A stretch of DNA of 7,992 nucleotides from JACVRM01 sp046262315 (lineage in GTDB: Bacteria > Actinomycetota > Thermoleophilia > Gaiellales > Gaiellaceae), in contig JBHEMZ010000051.1 in assembly GCA_046262315.1 (NCBI GenBank), positions 1 to 7,992 on the forward strand, given 5' to 3'. This document shows positions 5,150 through 7,992 of this stretch, piece after piece (positions within the stretch are counted from its first letter, which is position 1; every line of letters starts with the position of its first letter). The notes beneath the pieces are model-generated. The model made no database searches. It had not been told where the DNA came from and worked only from the letters and a program-made list of their open reading frames with translations. The position numbers were made by a program, and so were the translations under genes.

Positions 5150-7144
5150 TCAGGACTCTGGAAGGAGTTCGTGCCGTGATCCAGGCGTCGGGCGGTCTGC
5201 CCGGAGGCCGGGTGAGGCGACGGCGCGCTCGATCTCCTCGAGCGCCTCGGGGTTCTCGAGCGACGAGAGGTCGCCCAGGTCAGTGCCGAGCGCCTTCGCG
5301 CGCACGACCCGCCGCATGATCTTCGCGCTGCGGGTCTTCGGCAACGCGCCCACGAAGACCACCCGGTCGGGGCGGAACGCGCGTCCGAGCTGGTCCGCCG
5401 CCGTGTCGGCCACCTCGGCCGCCAGCTCGCTCGTCGCCTCCCACCCCGGCGAGAGGATGCAGAAGACCCACGCGACTTCGCCCTTCACGTCGTGCGGCAC
5501 TCCGATAGCCGCCGCCTCCGCCACGGCCGGATGCTCGACGGCTGCGGACTCGATCTCCGCCGGCCCGATCCGCTTGCCGGCGATGTTCAGCGTGTCGTCG
5601 GAGCGCCCGTGCAGGAACCAGTAGCCATCCTCGTCGACCGAGGCCCAGTCGCCGTGCACCCACACTCCGGGAAAGCGCTGCCAGTAGGTCTCGAGGTACC
5701 GCTGCGGATCCCGCCAGAACCCACGCGTCATGCCGGGGAACGGCCTCCGGCAGACGAGCTCGCCTACCTCGCCCGTCCCGACGAGCGAGCGTCCCGCTCC
5801 ATCGACGACGTCCATCGCCATCCCCAGCGCAGGCCCGCCCAGTGAGCACGTCTTGATGGGCGTTGCCGGCGTGGGCGAGAGGAAGCACGCACCGATCTCG
5901 GTGCCTCCGGAACAGTTGATGATCGGGCAGCGCCCGCCGCCCACCCGCTCGAAGAGCCACCTGTACGGGTCGGGGTTCCACGGCTCGCCGGTCGTCACGA
6001 TCGTGCGCAGCGACGAGAGGTCGGCGGCCGGCTCGCCGTGCGGGATGAGCGCCCGGATCAGGGTCGGGGAGCAGCCTAGGATCGAGACGCGCTCCGCCTC
6101 GATCAGCCTCCACAGCCGGTCGGCGGGCCAGTCGGGGGCTCCCTCCGCAAGCACGAGCGTGCATCCCGCGGCGTGTCCGCCCACGACCGTCCACGGGCCC
6201 ATGATCCAGCCCATGTCCGTGGAGAAGTGCAGCCGGTCGTCCGCATGCGCGTCGGCCTGGTAGGCGACCTCGCGCGCGATCGAGACGAGGAAGCCGCCGT
6301 GCACGTGGACAATCCCCTTCGGACGCCCGGTCGTGCCGGACGTATACGTCAAAAGGTAGGGATGCTCGGAGTCGACCTGCAGCGGCTCGAGCGTTCCGGG
6401 TGAGCCGGCCGTCGCCTCGTCCCACCACTCGTCGCGGCCGGCCTGCATCGGACCCTTCCCGCCGAACCGGCGCCAGACCAGGATGTGCCCGAGCGCGGGA
6501 GCCTCCCGGGCAGCCTCGTCCGCGATGGCCTTCATCGGCACCTTCCGTCCTCGCCGCAGCGTGCCCTCGGCGGTGATGAGCACCTTCGCCTCGGAGTCCT
6601 GGAGACGCGCCGCAACGGCGGGCGCTGCGAAACCAGAGAAGATCGGCACCTGCACGGCACCCACGTGTGCGCACGCGTGGGAAGCGATCGCCACCTCGGC
6701 CGACATGGGCAGGTAGATCGCGACGCGGTCGCCGGGCTCGACGCCGCGCGCGACGAGCACCTCGGCGAGGCGCGTCACCTCGCGCGAGAGCTCGCCGTAG
6801 CTGAGCTCCCGGCGCTCTCCGTCCTCCGCGTGCCAGACGACGGCCGCCGCCCCGGAGCGCTCGCCTCCCACCCAGCGGTGCACGCAGCTCGAGGCGACGT
6901 TCAGTCGCGCGCCGACAAACCACGTCGCCCATTCCGGCCCGCCGGAGTCGTCGACCACCTGCTTCCACGGCCGCGAGAACTCGAGCCCCAGATCCTCGAC
7001 TACGGCGGGCCAGAACCACTCGGGATCTTCCTGCGAGCGGCGCACCAGCTCGTGATAGTCGGCGACGCCGTGGCATCGCATGAGACGAACGACGTTCGCC
7101 CGCGCCAGCACTTCATCCGTCGGCCGCCAGACGACCTCCGCCAC
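5150..7144 (-). CDS. Acetyl-CoA-synthetase-like acyl-CoA ligase (AMP-forming)
   Basis: A 664-residue adenylate-forming enzyme that activates a carboxylic acid to acyl-AMP and then acyl-CoA. It has an Acs-type N-terminal cap (about 25-85, DYHELVRRSQEDPEWFW), the ATP loop YTSGTTGRPKG (267-277), TTGEPWN (384-390), SGGTEIG (412-418), GDW (498-500), the hinge block SDDTLNIAGKRIGP (515-528), and the C-terminal catalytic Lys K608 in KTRSAKIMRR, the site acetylated in this family. True acetyl-CoA synthetases have WWQTETG where this protein has CSGGTEIG; loss of that Trp suggests a larger acyl pocket, closer to acetoacetyl- or longer-chain enzymes. Substrate therefore remains open. The GTG start at 7144 gives the family's usual VVWRP N-terminus, though its ribosome site is weak. 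It diverges from a TetR gene with a shared operator candidate, so control by that repressor, perhaps relieved by an acyl-CoA, is likely. Confidence 0.92.
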   Translation of the reverse strand: MAEVVWRPTDEVLARANVVRLMRCHGVADYHELVRRSQEDPEWFWPAVVEDLGLEFSRPWKQVVDDSGGPEWATWFVGARLNVASSCVHRWVGGERSGAAAVVWHAEDGERRELSYGELSREVTRLAEVLVARGVEPGDRVAIYLPMSAEVAIASHACAHVGAVQVPIFSGFAAPAVAARLQDSEAKVLITAEGTLRRGRKVPMKAIADEAAREAPALGHILVWRRFGGKGPMQAGRDEWWDEATAGSPGTLEPLQVDSEHPYLLTYTSGTTGRPKGIVHVHGGFLVSIAREVAYQADAHADDRLHFSTDMGWIMGPWTVVGGHAAGCTLVLAEGAPDWPADRLWRLIEAERVSILGCSPTLIRALIPHGEPAADLSSLRTIVTTGEPWNPDPYRWLFERVGGGRCPIINCSGGTEIGACFLSPTPATPIKTCSLGGPALGMAMDVVDGAGRSLVGTGEVGELVCRRPFPGMTRGFWRDPQRYLETYWQRFPGVWVHGDWASVDEDGYWFLHGRSDDTLNIAGKRIGPAEIESAAVEHPAVAEAAAIGVPHDVKGEVAWVFCILSPGWEATSELAAEVADTAADQLGRAFRPDRVVFVGALPKTRSAKIMRRVVRAKALGTDLGDLSSLENPEALEEIERAVASPGLRADRPTPGSRHELLPES

Positions 7145-7182
7145 GGCGGCAGCCTACTGCGGGACGACAGATGGGAGCACCC

Positions 7183-7188
7183 ATGTTA
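7183..7188 (-). promoter_or_regulatory. Possible -10 box for the acyl-CoA ligase
   Basis: On the minus strand this reads TAACAT, fitting the actinobacterial TAnnnT pattern. Transcription would begin near 7176, giving a leader of about 30 bases before the GTG at 7144. No good -35 is visible. It abuts the palindrome at 7189-7206, so a bound repressor would block polymerase. Confidence 0.35.
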
Positions 7189-7206
7189 AGTTAGTCGACG
7201 CTAACT
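7189..7206. promoter_or_regulatory. Candidate TetR operator in the divergent region
   Basis: AGTTAG (7189-7194) and CTAACT (7201-7206) are exact inverted repeats around TCGACG, an 18-bp site of the size and form bound by TetR-family dimers. It lies between the divergently transcribed ligase (start 7144) and TetR gene (start 7254), stands out as AT-rich, and touches the putative ligase -10 box. This is the classic layout for a regulator controlling itself and its neighbour. The palindrome is certain; the binding partner is inferred from context. Confidence 0.65.
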
Positions 7207-7253
7207 ATGAGAACAGCCAGCATCTTCGATCGGGCCACCCGCGAGCCCGCGTC

Positions 7254-7853
7254 GTGACCGCGAGCCGCGGCCGGCTCCCGGCCAAGGAGCGGCGGGCCGG
7301 GCTGCTCGAGACCGCCTGCCGGTGCTTCTCGCACGGCACCTACCACGGCACGACGACCGCGGACATCGCGGCGGCCGCCGGCGTGACCGAGCCGGTGCTC
7401 TACCGGCACTTTCCGTCGAAGCAGCAGCTCTATCTCGCCTGCCTCGACGAGGCCTGGCTGCAGGCGCGAGGGATCTGGGAACATGCCGTCGAGGCGGAGC
7501 CCGACCCGGCCGAGTGGCTTTCCGCCATGGGTCGCGCGTTCCACGGCTCGGCGCAGCAGAAGGCCATGCTGTCGAACCTCTGGCTCCAGGCGATCGCCGA
7601 CGCGGCCGGCGACGCGGAGCTGCGCCACTACATGCAGCGTTACGTCCGGACGATCCACGAGTACGTCGCCGCTGTGATCCGGCGCGCCCAGGAGCGGGGC
7701 GGCGTCCGGACCGAGCGCGATCCGGCCGCTGAGGCCTGGCTCTTCATCGCCACGGGACTCCTGGGCGCCGTCGGAGTGCGCCTCGGCGGCCTGATCGACA
7801 GCGATCTCGAAGCGATCCGCTCGGCTCGTCGCGAGTGGCTCGCGGGCTCTTAG
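7254..7853 (+). CDS. TetR-family transcriptional regulator
   Basis: A 199-residue protein of normal TetR length. Residues about 10-60 are the DNA-binding domain: ERRAGLLETACRCF, then TTADIAAAAGVTEPVLYRHF (34-53) as helix-turn-helix, then PSKQQLY. The remaining three-quarters is a helical ligand-binding/dimerisation domain, whose ligand cannot be read from sequence. The GTG at 7254 is chosen because it places about ten residues before the first helix; no ATG is available nearby in frame and the ribosome site is weak. A 16-codon frame (7207-7257) overlaps this start as GTGA. It faces away from the acyl-CoA ligase across a palindromic operator candidate, so it probably represses that gene and itself in response to a fatty-acid-type signal. 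Its TAG stop lies at the boundary of an IS5-type element, so the last few residues may have been altered by insertion, although the length is normal. Confidence 0.92.
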   Translation: MTASRGRLPAKERRAGLLETACRCFSHGTYHGTTTADIAAAAGVTEPVLYRHFPSKQQLYLACLDEAWLQARGIWEHAVEAEPDPAEWLSAMGRAFHGSAQQKAMLSNLWLQAIADAAGDAELRHYMQRYVRTIHEYVAAVIRRAQERGGVRTERDPAAEAWLFIATGLLGAVGVRLGGLIDSDLEAIRSARREWLAGS

Positions 7854-7858
7854 AGCGC

Positions 7859-7992
7859 CTAACAGAATGACTCCTCGGTGTTGAGGAGCTTGAGGCAGAT
7901 CAGGCAGCCGGCGATCTGGAGGAACGCTTCGTGGATGTCGGCGCGGCGTTCGTAGCGGACGCGGAGACGGCGGTATTGGTGTAGCCAGGCGA
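7859..7992 (-). CDS. IS5-family transposase, C-terminal end (partial)
   Basis: Read on the minus strand, the right edge encodes the last 43 residues of a transposase, beginning AWLHQYRRLRVRYERRAD and ending LLNTEESFC before a TAG at 7861-7859. FAWLHQYRRLRVRYERRADIH is the characteristic block after the last catalytic Glu of IS5-family (DDE) enzymes, and the two edge bases are consistent with the preceding Phe. The remainder is outside the window. The element end must fall between the TetR stop (7853) and this stop, or overlap the TetR terminus; GAGCGCCTAAC from 7854 is a candidate terminal sequence. Confidence 0.85.
   Translation of the reverse strand, partial: AWLHQYRRLRVRYERRADIHEAFLQIAGCLICLKLLNTEESFC

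Noticed and set aside
5280..7076. 598-codon open frame on the minus strand
   Set aside because: Alternative frame inside the acyl-CoA ligase, which has complete family motifs in its own frame.
1..7992. CRISPR array, toxin-antitoxin pair, defence system or biosynthetic cluster
   Set aside because: No regularly spaced repeats and no signature proteins of these systems were found; the genes are housekeeping enzymes, one local regulator and transposases.

Overview
The window is a GC-rich stretch (roughly 70 % by eye) with frequent GTG starts, short gaps and long spurious antisense frames. This fits a high-GC actinobacterium. The protein styles make me lean towards Thermoleophilia (Gaiellales/Solirubrobacterales), but that is inference from general familiarity; no marker gene here settles it.

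Layout, left to right. (a) Positions 2-109 are the last codons of an IS630-type transposase cut by the window edge. (b) A 125-bp gap holding nested inverted repeats leads to a rightward gene, 235-1227, that fuses a Mug-type uracil/mismatch DNA glycosylase to a NUDIX hydrolase. (c) Facing it is a leftward cluster: a short-chain dehydrogenase (3889-3122), glutamine-dependent NAD+ synthetase nadE (3083-1368), and a previously unlisted 45-codon ORF (1371-1234) whose ATG overlaps the nadE stop as ATGA. A 10-bp perfect hairpin frames the nadE ribosome binding site. (d) Divergent from the dehydrogenase, with only about 19 bp between starts, is a rightward thioesterase-like (hotdog) protein (3909-4583). 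(e) Meeting it tail to tail, 2 bp apart, is a leftward REP-associated Y1 tyrosine transposase (5032-4586), followed by a gap with a GGGTC-T-GACCC palindrome of the kind such transposases act on. (f) A leftward acetyl-CoA-synthetase-like acyl-CoA ligase (7144-5150) and a rightward TetR regulator (7254-7853) diverge from a 109-bp region with a clear 18-bp palindromic operator candidate. (g) The right edge (7859-7992) is the C-terminal end of an IS5-family transposase on the minus strand, placed just after the TetR stop.

Functionally this is mostly ordinary chromosomal material (base-excision repair and nucleotide clean-up, NAD synthesis, acyl-CoA activation under a local regulator) with mobile elements at both edges and one in the middle. 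I do not see a defence island, CRISPR array or large novel system. The points most worth a second look are the Mug-NUDIX fusion, the nadE start-site hairpin, the ATGA-coupled mini-ORF with a PEP-CTERM-like tail, the TetR operator with its overlapping promoter, and the transposase/REP pair.
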